From the NCBI GenBank assembly GCA_002342065.1, contig DDPF01000012.1, forward strand, positions 372,001-436,000: a stretch of 64,000 bases of DNA. Direction: 5' to 3'. Source of the DNA: Bacteroidetes bacterium UBA2475. Its GTDB lineage: Bacteria > Bacteroidota > Bacteroidia > B-17B0 > Aurantibacillaceae. The position numbers were made by a program, and so were the translations under genes. The notes beneath the pieces are model-generated. The model saw nothing but the letters and a program-made list of their open reading frames with translations. It had not been told where the DNA came from and ran no database searches. Of this stretch, positions 8,506 to 16,793 are shown piece after piece (position 1 is the stretch's first letter; each line of letters starts with the position of its first letter).

Positions 8506-9631
8506 TTGAGATCAATTGCTTATACTGCTCTTTATAATTTTGTTTTGAGAAGAACTGAATGGCTTCAGTTGAAATTTTCTGTTTTTCTAAAATACTTGGT
8601 TTTATTATAGCATCATTAAACTCTGTATATAAATAACCCCATTTTTTTTCGGAAGACAATTGAGTATAATCGCCAAGTTCTTTTGAGATAATTACTTTTA
8701 ATCCACTTGCAAGATACTCAGCATACTTTACCGGCGACGCAACTTTATTGGTAATAGAGTTCTCTCTTATCAGTAAACCATAGTCGCCAACCAATAAATA
8801 CTGCGCAACTTCATTGGATCTTAAATGCTTGCAAATAACTTGTGTTGGAAATGCTTTTTGTAATTTTTCAATGTTTGGATCTGCCGGCGAAAAAAAAACG
8901 ATCTTATTTAAAACATTCATTTTTAGAAGAGGCTCTATGAATGAATGCAATAAATTAAACGATTGCCAGCCAGCAACAGAACCAGAATAAACAAACACAT
9001 TATCCTCAGCATTTAAACCAATTTCCTTTCTTCTATTAAGAATTGTCTCTTCAGAAATTTTTATTCCTTCAAAATCCTTATTAAGTGTGCAAGGAATGAT
9101 AACGTGTTTTGCTTCTTTGTATGAAAAATTTGTTTTCCAGTGATCTACCAAGGCATTTGAAACAGCAATTCTATTGTCTGATTTTAAGATCACTTCTTTT
9201 TCGTAAACAGCAATTGATCTTAATAACTCATCATCATTAACTACTTTATACTCTTTCCACTCTGCCTCAATGGCCCCTCTTCCATCGTATACAACTTCTA
9301 CACATTTATTTTTATCGCGCATGCATAGGGCCAGTTTAGTTGCAATAACACTTCTGGCAATAATTTTTTTAGGTTTATAGATAGAGCAAAATACGCCAAG
9401 TGAAAATTTATTCTTTTTCCAATTCTGCATTTTTGGATACATGGGCAGAACAATAGCATCCGGCAATTCACCTTTAATCTTTTTTCTATTAGCAAAATAA
9501 CCCCGTATAGAAATAAAGGCCAGTAACCTGGCCTCTGTTTCAAGATTTTTGTTCAGGAATTTCACAACATCAATTACTTGCGAAGAAAAAATTCCTGAAG
9601 GTGCTTCGTTTACCGTTAAATAAAAGATCAC
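8501..9631 (-). CDS. Glycosyltransferase, GT-B fold (GT4-like)
   Basis: 376 aa, cytoplasmic or membrane-associated. The N-terminal half has a Rossmann-like layout; the C-terminal half contains FVYSGSVAGWQSF (start of the nucleotide-sugar domain) and the region VASPVKYAEYLASGLKVI, which corresponds to the PxKxxEYxAxGxP donor-binding motif of GT4 enzymes. It begins with GTG, overlapping the WecB stop as GTGA, which implies translational coupling. Next to WecB, it may use UDP-ManNAc or a derivative, but acceptor and donor cannot be fixed from sequence. It is the last gene of the locus. Confidence 0.8.
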   Translation of the reverse strand: MIFYLTVNEAPSGIFSSQVIDVVKFLNKNLETEARLLAFISIRGYFANRKKIKGELPDAIVLPMYPKMQNWKKNKFSLGVFCSIYKPKKIIARSVIATKLALCMRDKNKCVEVVYDGRGAIEAEWKEYKVVNDDELLRSIAVYEKEVILKSDNRIAVSNALVDHWKTNFSYKEAKHVIIPCTLNKDFEGIKISEETILNRRKEIGLNAEDNVFVYSGSVAGWQSFNLLHSFIEPLLKMNVLNKIVFFSPADPNIEKLQKAFPTQVICKHLRSNEVAQYLLVGDYGLLIRENSITNKVASPVKYAEYLASGLKVIISKELGDYTQLSSEKKWGYLYTEFNDAIIKPSILEKQKISTEAIQFFSKQNYKEQYKQLIST

Positions 9632-10722
9632 TTGTTATTTGAGATTACTTTTAAAATACGTTCTGTTGCTTTGCCATCCCACATTTGGGGCACCTTACCT
9701 TTTTTATAAGAACCGTTCTCTATTTTAGCAATGTAACTTTTAACCGTTTCAATATCAAATGATAATAATGTGTTGGAGCCTTCTGTCACCGTAACAGGTC
9801 GCTCTGTATTCGGACGTAAAGTAAGGCAGGGTTTTTGGCGGAAAGTAGATTCTTCCTGTATGCCTCCACTATCCGTTAAAATAAATGCACAATTTTTTAC
9901 CAGTTTTTGGAAAGCGAAATAGTCCAAAGGCTCAGTACAAATTAAATTTTTGTTGTTTGTGATCTTATCATGCAAACCAAATTCCTTTGCATTTTTTATA
10001 GTGCGTGGATGTATGGCAAATACCACTTTATAATTTGCAGAAACATGATCGATCAGCTGAATTAATTTTTCAAACTCCGCTTTATTATCAACTGTTGCGG
10101 GACGATGCATCGTCATTAAAACAAATTTATCAGAATTGATATTTAGATCTGATAGAACAGGTGATGCTTCAATTTCTTTTTCATAAGCAACCATTGTATC
10201 TATCATCGTATTACCAACAAAATGTATCTTTGACTCGTCACGCTTTTCGTTCTTTAAATGTTCGAGTCCGCTTGGTTCAGTTATAAAAAAAAGATCGGTC
10301 AATTCATCTGTAACAATACGATTGTATTCTTCCGGCATTGTCCTGTCAAAACTGCGTAAACCAGCTTCTATGTGCCCTAACTTAATACCACTTTTATTGG
10401 CAAACAAAGCGCCCGCCATGGTTGAATTAACATCACCCGGCACAAGCAACAGATCTGGTTTGCCAATTGTGTTCACAAGATCTTCCAGCTTTACCATTAT
10501 CTCTGCAATTTGTTTGTTTGCAGAAGCAGGGCTAATATTTAAATAATGATCCGGAACAAGATTGAACTGCTCAAAAAAAACATCCGCCATCTTTGCGTCG
10601 TAATGTTGCCCTGTATGAATAACAGAGATCTCCATTCCTGGATATAACTCTTTAGCGCATCTTTTAAATTGTGTTACCTTAATAAAATTTGGTCGTGTAC
10701 CAATAAGAATATAAACCTTCAT
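9628..10722 (-). CDS. wecB: UDP-N-acetylglucosamine 2-epimerase (non-hydrolysing)
   Basis: Interconverts UDP-GlcNAc and UDP-ManNAc in the cytoplasm. The 364-aa length is normal. Visible signatures: GTRPNFIK at the N-terminus (family GTRPE/N), HTGQHYD, the VPGDVNS loop, HIEAGLRSFDRTMPEEYNR with catalytic acidic residues, MHRPATVDN, and the UDP-binding DSGGIQEES plus RPNTERP. Its start overlaps the FemAB-like gene stop as ATGA. Supplies ManNAc-type precursors for the glycan made by the locus. Confidence 0.95.
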   Translation of the reverse strand: MKVYILIGTRPNFIKVTQFKRCAKELYPGMEISVIHTGQHYDAKMADVFFEQFNLVPDHYLNISPASANKQIAEIMVKLEDLVNTIGKPDLLLVPGDVNSTMAGALFANKSGIKLGHIEAGLRSFDRTMPEEYNRIVTDELTDLFFITEPSGLEHLKNEKRDESKIHFVGNTMIDTMVAYEKEIEASPVLSDLNINSDKFVLMTMHRPATVDNKAEFEKLIQLIDHVSANYKVVFAIHPRTIKNAKEFGLHDKITNNKNLICTEPLDYFAFQKLVKNCAFILTDSGGIQEESTFRQKPCLTLRPNTERPVTVTEGSNTLLSFDIETVKSYIAKIENGSYKKGKVPQMWDGKATERILKVISNNK

Positions 10723-11723
10723 AATACTATTTTTTTATTTTTTTCCTGGTCAATAATATCAACCGGAAATTTTGTTCCTTTTAATTTACATTTAATTTTA
10801 AGCAAATTATCATAAGTTTTGCATTTTGTTCTATCAAGATCTATCTTCCATAAGTAGCCCTTAACCAATTCAGATCCAAAACGCTTTTTAAAATTTTGAA
10901 TGCCTTCTAATTTTGTTCCGGCAATATCACTTAGCCGTGCGCCAACAAAATCATATTGTTTCACACCTTTATCCTGCATTAAACACATTAATTTATAATG
11001 CAAGTATTTAATGGCGCCTGAAGCTTCGGTTGTATCGGCCGATGCGCCATGAAAATAGTAGGCGGAAAATGCAGAATATGTTAAATATACACCGCCCTGA
11101 ATTTTTCCGTCAATATAAACTGTTGCTAACAAGGCATTGTTTGGTAAAGCCAATAATTCATCTTTCAGTGATTCGTACTCTTCAACATAGGCCCCTGTGC
11201 GTTCCATAGTTTTGGCATGTAACTTTTGAAATGCTTTTAATTCTGAAGCACCATATTTTATTTCAACGTTTAATTTTTCCGTCTGCCTTATAGCTGAACG
11301 GTACCTGGCCTGCATGCTCTCTAATATCTGCTCACCGGTCTTATTCTGGAGCTTAATAACATATGTGCCAAATGGAGCCGAAACTGTTTTTGCAGGTAAA
11401 ACATTAAACAATGCATAATTTTTTGGCTGTACAATGCGATGAGCCAACTTATTTTCTGTTATAAATTTTATTGCGGTTTCACAAAACAATTTTTCCTCAA
11501 TATTTTTCAATCGTTCACCATTTATATCAATCGGTGGAAACTGAAATTGAATTACTTTCAGGAATTTATTTTTGTAAATTTTTATAGGTGCAAACATCTT
11601 ATCATACTGCAGTATCTCGATATCAGGGTTTGCTTTTAGATAATCTGGATGAAAACAAAAAGGAAACAACTCCGTATTACCTGTTGAAAGTGCTAAGAAT
11701 TCTTTTATTGGTAAAACTTTCAC
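10719..11723 (-). CDS. FemAB-like / GNAT-fold aminoacyl or acyl transferase
   Basis: 334-aa protein of the FemAB (lipid II bridge-forming) and GNAT superfamily. The diagnostic C-terminal stretch is present: a helix ending AIKYLHYKLMCLMQDKG, then QYDFVGARLSD and LEGIQNFKKRFGSE, followed by a strand with KGYLWKIDL. The N-terminal half (RYRSAIRQTEKLNVEIKYG) corresponds to the first acyltransferase subdomain. In polysaccharide loci such proteins are thought to add amino acids or acyl groups to amino sugars, not to peptidoglycan. Start codon is GTG, 3 nt after the previous gene. Substrate unknown. Confidence 0.75.
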   Translation of the reverse strand: MKVLPIKEFLALSTGNTELFPFCFHPDYLKANPDIEILQYDKMFAPIKIYKNKFLKVIQFQFPPIDINGERLKNIEEKLFCETAIKFITENKLAHRIVQPKNYALFNVLPAKTVSAPFGTYVIKLQNKTGEQILESMQARYRSAIRQTEKLNVEIKYGASELKAFQKLHAKTMERTGAYVEEYESLKDELLALPNNALLATVYIDGKIQGGVYLTYSAFSAYYFHGASADTTEASGAIKYLHYKLMCLMQDKGVKQYDFVGARLSDIAGTKLEGIQNFKKRFGSELVKGYLWKIDLDRTKCKTYDNLLKIKCKLKGTKFPVDIIDQEKNKKIVL

Positions 11724-11726
11724 GTT

Positions 11727-12470
11727 TTATTTTTTAATAGCAATAAGCAAATATCCATTCTTAAATGACTTGGAGCTTGTGGGATATGGTACTTTATCAT
11801 ATTTACAGGTTTCTCTTCCATCATAACTTTGTTTATTTTCAACAATTGCAAAGTAACGCGAAGCTATTTTAGTGATGAATTCGGGTGAATAATTAATATA
11901 ATTCCTATCTGGATACAAAAGATCCAAACTAGTTAAAGCGTGAGGATATTGAATGAACAATAAACCTTTATCACTCATTACTTCAGCACATTTCTTAAAA
12001 AATGTATCGATCTTACTTACAGGAATATATTCTAATACGCTTATTGAATAAATTGCCTGGTATTTTTCTTCAAACGAAATACTTAAAAAGTTTCCTAAAT
12101 AAAATTTATTTGTGGGTAATAATTTATGAGCCGACTGTAACATCCCTTCACTTACATCAACACCAAAAACGGTATAATCATTTGCAAGCATTTTCATATA
12201 AATTCCCGGGCCACAGCCAAAGTCAAGCACGTTACCTTTCACAGGGACATTTAGTTTAAGCTGCTCTATCAACTTTGTTTTTACTTTACTTAATGATTCT
12301 TCCACTTCTGGCGAATGAGAAAACCCTGCGTTTTGTTGAATAGACTTATTCTCATCATATTTAAAAGCTTTCCATTGTCCAACTGCCAATTCTTTTTTTG
12401 CATCCATACCGGTAGCGATCAAAATATTGTTGATGAAAATATTATTTGTTAAAAGTGAATATAATCCCAT
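11727..12470 (-). CDS. Class I SAM-dependent methyltransferase
   Basis: 247 aa from the ATG at 12470; a TTG six codons upstream exists but would overlap the previous gene by 17 nt. The SAM-binding motif I is VLDFGCGPGIY, with the acidic motif II (VFGVDVSEGM) and motif IV (YQAIYSISVLEYIP). It is about one-third identical by eye to the next gene upstream, sharing QNAGxSxxPEv before the SAM motif and a conserved end (YKxxxLLIAxKK), so the two arose by tandem duplication. Probably O- or N-methylates a sugar of the surface glycan. Confidence 0.85.
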   Translation of the reverse strand: MGLYSLLTNNIFINNILIATGMDAKKELAVGQWKAFKYDENKSIQQNAGFSHSPEVEESLSKVKTKLIEQLKLNVPVKGNVLDFGCGPGIYMKMLANDYTVFGVDVSEGMLQSAHKLLPTNKFYLGNFLSISFEEKYQAIYSISVLEYIPVSKIDTFFKKCAEVMSDKGLLFIQYPHALTSLDLLYPDRNYINYSPEFITKIASRYFAIVENKQSYDGRETCKYDKVPYPTSSKSFKNGYLLIAIKK

Positions 12471-12471
12471 A

Positions 12472-13236
12472 TTATTTTTTTTGAGCAATTAATAAATAAG
12501 AATTTTTATAAGTACGGTCTGTATTAGGGTTTAAACTTTTATAAGGCTTGTTGTCGTAAGACCCAATTTTTCTTCCATCAAATGCATGTTCATGCTTTAT
12601 GATAGTAAAATAAGGTTGAATGAATTTTTCTATCGCTTTAGGCGAGTATTGTATATAAGTAAGGTCGTTATACACTGTATCCAGCCAACTAGTGGCATGT
12701 GGATAGTTAAGGTATAAAATTCCGTTTGGCTCTAATTTATCAGCTACCTTTTGAAAAAAGTCTTCAATACTTTGTTTTGGTATGTATATTAAAACACCAA
12801 TACAATAAATAAAATTAAACTTCAGGTTTAAAGGTAATTCCATAAAATCTCCCGGAATAAAATTAGCTCGTGGCACGATCTTTTGCGCTTCCTCCAGCAT
12901 TGAGCGGTTTATATCTGTTGCATACAATTCAAAAGAACTATCTTTAAAGAGTTGTAGATACATCCCCGGCCCACAGCCAATATCCAAAATTTTACTTTCT
13001 TTTATAGAAAGTTCGTTCACCGCCTGTTCCAGATCCGATTTAGATTTCTCAAGGACCTCATTTATCTCAGGGCGGATAGAATAACCCGCATTTTCTTGTG
13101 TTGACTTTGCTTGAGCGGGTTTAAACAACAAATAAGGATTTGCTTTATGATAAATGATCTTTTCTAACCCAAACATTCTTATAAAAAAGTTTGAAATAAA
13201 ATTATTTACAAATATTCTAAAGATCAACTGCTTCAT
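12472..13236 (-). CDS. Class I SAM-dependent methyltransferase (tandem paralogue)
   Basis: 254 aa. Motif I is ILDIGCGPGMYLQLF, followed by YATDINRSML and an acceptor-side region (FIYCIGVLIYIPK). The N-terminal 45 aa are hydrophobic and basic, suggesting peripheral membrane contact. The start overlaps the upstream glycosyltransferase stop as ATGA. Paralogue of the following gene at 11727-12470; the pair may methylate two positions or two sugars, or one may have become a chain-terminating enzyme. Substrate not identifiable. Confidence 0.85.
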   Translation of the reverse strand: MKQLIFRIFVNNFISNFFIRMFGLEKIIYHKANPYLLFKPAQAKSTQENAGYSIRPEINEVLEKSKSDLEQAVNELSIKESKILDIGCGPGMYLQLFKDSSFELYATDINRSMLEEAQKIVPRANFIPGDFMELPLNLKFNFIYCIGVLIYIPKQSIEDFFQKVADKLEPNGILYLNYPHATSWLDTVYNDLTYIQYSPKAIEKFIQPYFTIIKHEHAFDGRKIGSYDNKPYKSLNPNTDRTYKNSYLLIAQKK

Positions 13237-14459
13237 GTTTTATTCGCCTGGCTCTTTATCAGGTCATAATATTCGTTACTCAATGTTTCGATGTCAAACT
13301 CAGGATATGTAGATAATTTAGTTGGAACATGTTCATATTGCCCGATTTTTTCGATAAGAGATTTATTAGAAACTGCAGAGTTATCTGAATAAAAAAAACC
13401 AGAACTATTCTTATACTTTTTAACTAATGAGTTTTCTTTTGAAATAAAGACTATTGGTTTTGAATAAAGCATTGCATCAAATACTTTAGATCCATAAGCA
13501 TAATAAAACTCCAGATCGTTTATTATTAAATGGAAATCGGCATAAAATAAAAATGAACTTAAAAGATCAGGTTTTATTTGTTGCGTTAAAATAACACTTT
13601 TATTATTTTGGCATTTAATCTTTAATTTTTCGCTAACAGTACCAATTAAATGAAAAACTATATTATCAGGGATAACTGTTTCAAGGAACTTTATAAATTC
13701 ATCATCTCTGCCAAAATCTAATGTACCAAAATGACAAATATTAATTTTATTCTTAACAAATTGGGAGGGATAATTAAGTTCTTTGGCCTTATGGTCTCTT
13801 TTATCATAACCATTTGTAATTAAAACAGCCGTAGTGTTCTTATTCTTGATCTTATTTTTGAATTTATCTGTTAACTCGGGTGTTACGGATACTACAACAT
13901 CACAGTTATTAACTGAAAACAATTCCATTTCCATTTGTTTTTTATAACTTGGATTTGTGTCATCTATTGCTTTATTCCAGGAAAAATAACCATCGATCCA
14001 TGCATCCCTGTAATCGTTTATTAATTTTACCTGTGGGAACATAGCTTTATACTTAGCAGCAAAATAACAGGTTGAATATGCCGGACTGGAGGCAATGATA
14101 ACATCGGGTAAAATATTTTGTCTTTCTTTTTTTAAATGATCAAAAGCTTTTTTAGAGAAAGCGTATCCTTCATCAGTATGATTAAAGATCCTATACTGCA
14201 AAAAATCAAGAGGTCGTTTAAATAAAGGAAAATACTTGTTAATAGTGCCTGATAAAGTATTAAGATACGTTATCCTGACTTTTGCTTTATCAATTTCAAT
14301 ATTCCAGGGGTTTGACGCAGGATAATAATAGTTTTGAGTTATAATGTGTATGTTTAGATCTTCCTTTTTTTGTAAATAGTGTACAAATTTTGACCATCTG
14401 CGGGCTCCAACTTTATCAAATGGACTAAACCGCTGTACAACAAGTACTAAATTGATCAT
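13233..14459 (-). CDS. Glycosyltransferase, GT4-like, GRRW N-terminal family
   Basis: 408 aa, GT-B fold. N-terminus: FSPFDKVGARRWSKFVHYL, a motif shared with two other proteins in this window (14463-16793 and 23938-25158). Acceptor-domain features include DVIIASSPAYSTCYFAAKYK and LINDYRDAWIDG. The C-terminal domain has the linker ICHFGTLDFGRDD and YGSKVFDAMLYSKPIVFI, matching the donor-site helix of GT4 enzymes. It is 3 nt downstream of the fusion gene. Acts on the cytoplasmic face of the membrane; donor and acceptor unknown. Confidence 0.82.
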   Translation of the reverse strand: MINLVLVVQRFSPFDKVGARRWSKFVHYLQKKEDLNIHIITQNYYYPASNPWNIEIDKAKVRITYLNTLSGTINKYFPLFKRPLDFLQYRIFNHTDEGYAFSKKAFDHLKKERQNILPDVIIASSPAYSTCYFAAKYKAMFPQVKLINDYRDAWIDGYFSWNKAIDDTNPSYKKQMEMELFSVNNCDVVVSVTPELTDKFKNKIKNKNTTAVLITNGYDKRDHKAKELNYPSQFVKNKINICHFGTLDFGRDDEFIKFLETVIPDNIVFHLIGTVSEKLKIKCQNNKSVILTQQIKPDLLSSFLFYADFHLIINDLEFYYAYGSKVFDAMLYSKPIVFISKENSLVKKYKNSSGFFYSDNSAVSNKSLIEKIGQYEHVPTKLSTYPEFDIETLSNEYYDLIKSQANKT

Positions 14460-14462
14460 TAA

Positions 14463-16793
14463 TTAAAACATTTTTTTATAATCCGTTTCAATATCATACT
14501 TCTTCTTCACATCACGCAAAAAATTTGAAAAATTCATTAAGCTATTTTCAGAAACCATTTTAGGATGTGATATAAAATGAATATAATTATTTGATTTCAA
14601 GAAATTCTTATAATCATTAACTTTGATCCTGTTCAGAAAATCAATTGAAACCATTTCTTTAATATTCTTTTTTAAGGACAAATTAAAACTGGCGTCCATT
14701 ATAATACTCTCCTCAGTTTTATCAACCGAAACGCCATCACCTAAGGATTTAACACCGGAATAAATAAAAACCCTGTTTATTATCCTTGATAATATTTTTT
14801 TAAAATTTGAAGTATTTATATAACTTATTGCATATTCTTTATATTTCCCTGTAACTTCAGCAGATTCTATTGCTCCGTCAAAATAATATATTGGTCTCTC
14901 GGGTACATTTTCAAAATTATAAAAGAACCTTTCGGCATCCATTGAAAAACCCCTTAAAACAGAAAAATCATTTTTTATATTATACTTTTCAAATAAATTC
15001 CTAAAATCTGAAAATGGCTGGATACACCAACCGCCTGCCCTGAAAGAATCTATTTCGTAACTAACATGGCTAATTGCCTGCATTTTTTTTATAAAATTTA
15101 TCGAGAACTCAAATAGTTCTACTTTTAATGTATCAGAAATTGCAGCAAATCTATATTTTGAAAGATCATTCAACCTCCATTGATTAATTTTTGGGTCATA
15201 TTCCGCATCTACCCAATGAGGATGGATATGAGGAAAAATAAAATGCCCATCTTTTACCATTTCGGTTAATTGCCCAATTATCAGATCATAATCTATTTTT
15301 ATTGCGGTATTATCCAGATTCTCTTCAAGTCTTTTAATATAAGTAGTATCAACAAAAAAGATGGCATTTTTAAGTTTAAAATTTCTTAGGAGCTTAAGAA
15401 TTTTATCTGTTGGAATAATTATTGAATTTATTACTGTCCCCGATCGTGCACCAAGAAATAGTTCATAGTCAAAGGTCATTAAAAGGCTTTTGTTCCTGTA
15501 ACACGGCACTTTGCTAAAGTTTTGTTTATCAATAATTTCAATTAAACTTTTCGTAAGATTATTTAAAGAGTAATATGAAATGTCGAATTTTGAATTTGTA
15601 ATTCCCTTTGGGCCTGACAACATTTCATTCAAGCATTTAAGCAGGTCGGAATATGCATTTTGTGGTGAGATCCAATATCCAAGTTGGTTTGAGGTAATAA
15701 ACTCAGCCGTTTGTCCTTTATTTGAAACTACAATGATCTTTTTATTTTGACTTATGTACTCACAAAATTTTGTACTTAAAGCAAAATTGTAGACATCATT
15801 TAAAAATAACATGCATGCAGTAGCATTTTTTATTTTTGAATATACTTCATTTAATGGAAGTCTGGCATTAGAATAAATTATCTCATTTAGTTTATAATAG
15901 TCTATTAACCCTTTGTATGATTCCGGAAAAGTGCCATAAAACTCAAATCTTAATCTTTTAAATAATTCGGGATCTTCACGCTTTACTTTATATAAGGCTT
16001 CAAAGAAGGGAATCAGTATATAATCCAGATTTATATATAAAGTTCCTGCAAATACTAATTTTATTAACCCTTCTTGATTGTTTTCGGTTTCAATATCAAG
16101 GTCTTTAAAATCATCTTCATCATACCCGTTTGGCAAAGTATAAACTTCTTTATTTATAGCAAGGCTATTAAAATAATCGCTCATTTTCTCACCAACGGTA
16201 AGAATATAATCAGATTGCATAATAGTTCTTCTTTCGAAAAATTTCTCGTGCTCAACTCTCTTTGCATTAAGTGAAGAAAAGGAGGTTATCTCTGAATCCC
16301 CTGTCCACAGATCTCTGAAATCAACAATAAATTTAACATGTGGGTATTTGTTCTTTAAAACCGTAACATAATAAGAAAGAAAAAAAGGACCGGCTGTAAC
16401 AATAACTGTATTAATCTTTTTTGTTTCTATGTAATGAGAGACCTTTTTTGTTATTTGTTTCTTCCAAAAAAAACTTCTATCGTAAAAGTTACCCCTGTTT
16501 AGGTTTTTTAAAATAAAAAGCCAAAAACGATATTTGATTTTGTTAAAAAAACCCGGTTTATTTAAACTTATTACTTTTGGGAAGCGATATGGTAAATATT
16601 CTACATTGATGTTTTCAATATCCTTATTCCATTCTGATTCCGTTGGCTTAACATTCTCTGACGCTAATACAAAAACGTTATGATCGTTTCGTTTTAGGTA
16701 TTTTGCAAATTTTGCCCAACGTCTGCCAGAAACACCGGGATTAGGTGGAAAACCATGACAAACAATTAAAATATTGGATCTGTCTTTTACCAA
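14463..16793 (-). CDS. Fusion: GT4-like glycosyltransferase plus polysaccharide deacetylase-like domain
   Basis: 776 aa with two enzymes in one chain. Residues 1 to about 415 are a GT-B glycosyltransferase (CHGFPPNPGVSGRRWAKFAK at the N-terminus; LVFAGTLYINLDY linker; STKFCEYISQNKKIIVV donor helix). From about 430 to 776 follows a carbohydrate esterase 4-like (NodB/WalW type) domain: MTFDYELFLGARSG near 440 carries the metal-binding Asp, and FPHIHPHWVDAEYD near 522 the metal-binding histidines; FRAGGWCIQP is a third conserved region. The start is TTG overlapping the amidotransferase stop by 7 nt; no ATG exists within the first 180 codons. The fusion suggests that sugar transfer and removal of an N- or O-acyl group are coupled. 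Confidence 0.82.
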   Translation of the reverse strand: MVKDRSNILIVCHGFPPNPGVSGRRWAKFAKYLKRNDHNVFVLASENVKPTESEWNKDIENINVEYLPYRFPKVISLNKPGFFNKIKYRFWLFILKNLNRGNFYDRSFFWKKQITKKVSHYIETKKINTVIVTAGPFFLSYYVTVLKNKYPHVKFIVDFRDLWTGDSEITSFSSLNAKRVEHEKFFERRTIMQSDYILTVGEKMSDYFNSLAINKEVYTLPNGYDEDDFKDLDIETENNQEGLIKLVFAGTLYINLDYILIPFFEALYKVKREDPELFKRLRFEFYGTFPESYKGLIDYYKLNEIIYSNARLPLNEVYSKIKNATACMLFLNDVYNFALSTKFCEYISQNKKIIVVSNKGQTAEFITSNQLGYWISPQNAYSDLLKCLNEMLSGPKGITNSKFDISYYSLNNLTKSLIEIIDKQNFSKVPCYRNKSLLMTFDYELFLGARSGTVINSIIIPTDKILKLLRNFKLKNAIFFVDTTYIKRLEENLDNTAIKIDYDLIIGQLTEMVKDGHFIFPHIHPHWVDAEYDPKINQWRLNDLSKYRFAAISDTLKVELFEFSINFIKKMQAISHVSYEIDSFRAGGWCIQPFSDFRNLFEKYNIKNDFSVLRGFSMDAERFFYNFENVPERPIYYFDGAIESAEVTGKYKEYAISYINTSNFKKILSRIINRVFIYSGVKSLGDGVSVDKTEESIIMDASFNLSLKKNIKEMVSIDFLNRIKVNDYKNFLKSNNYIHFISHPKMVSENSLMNFSNFLRDVKKKYDIETDYKKMF

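Noticed and set aside
10719..11723. Peptidoglycan interpeptide bridge enzyme
   Set aside because: The FemAB similarity is to the superfamily only and its neighbours are glycan genes; no cell-wall genes are near.
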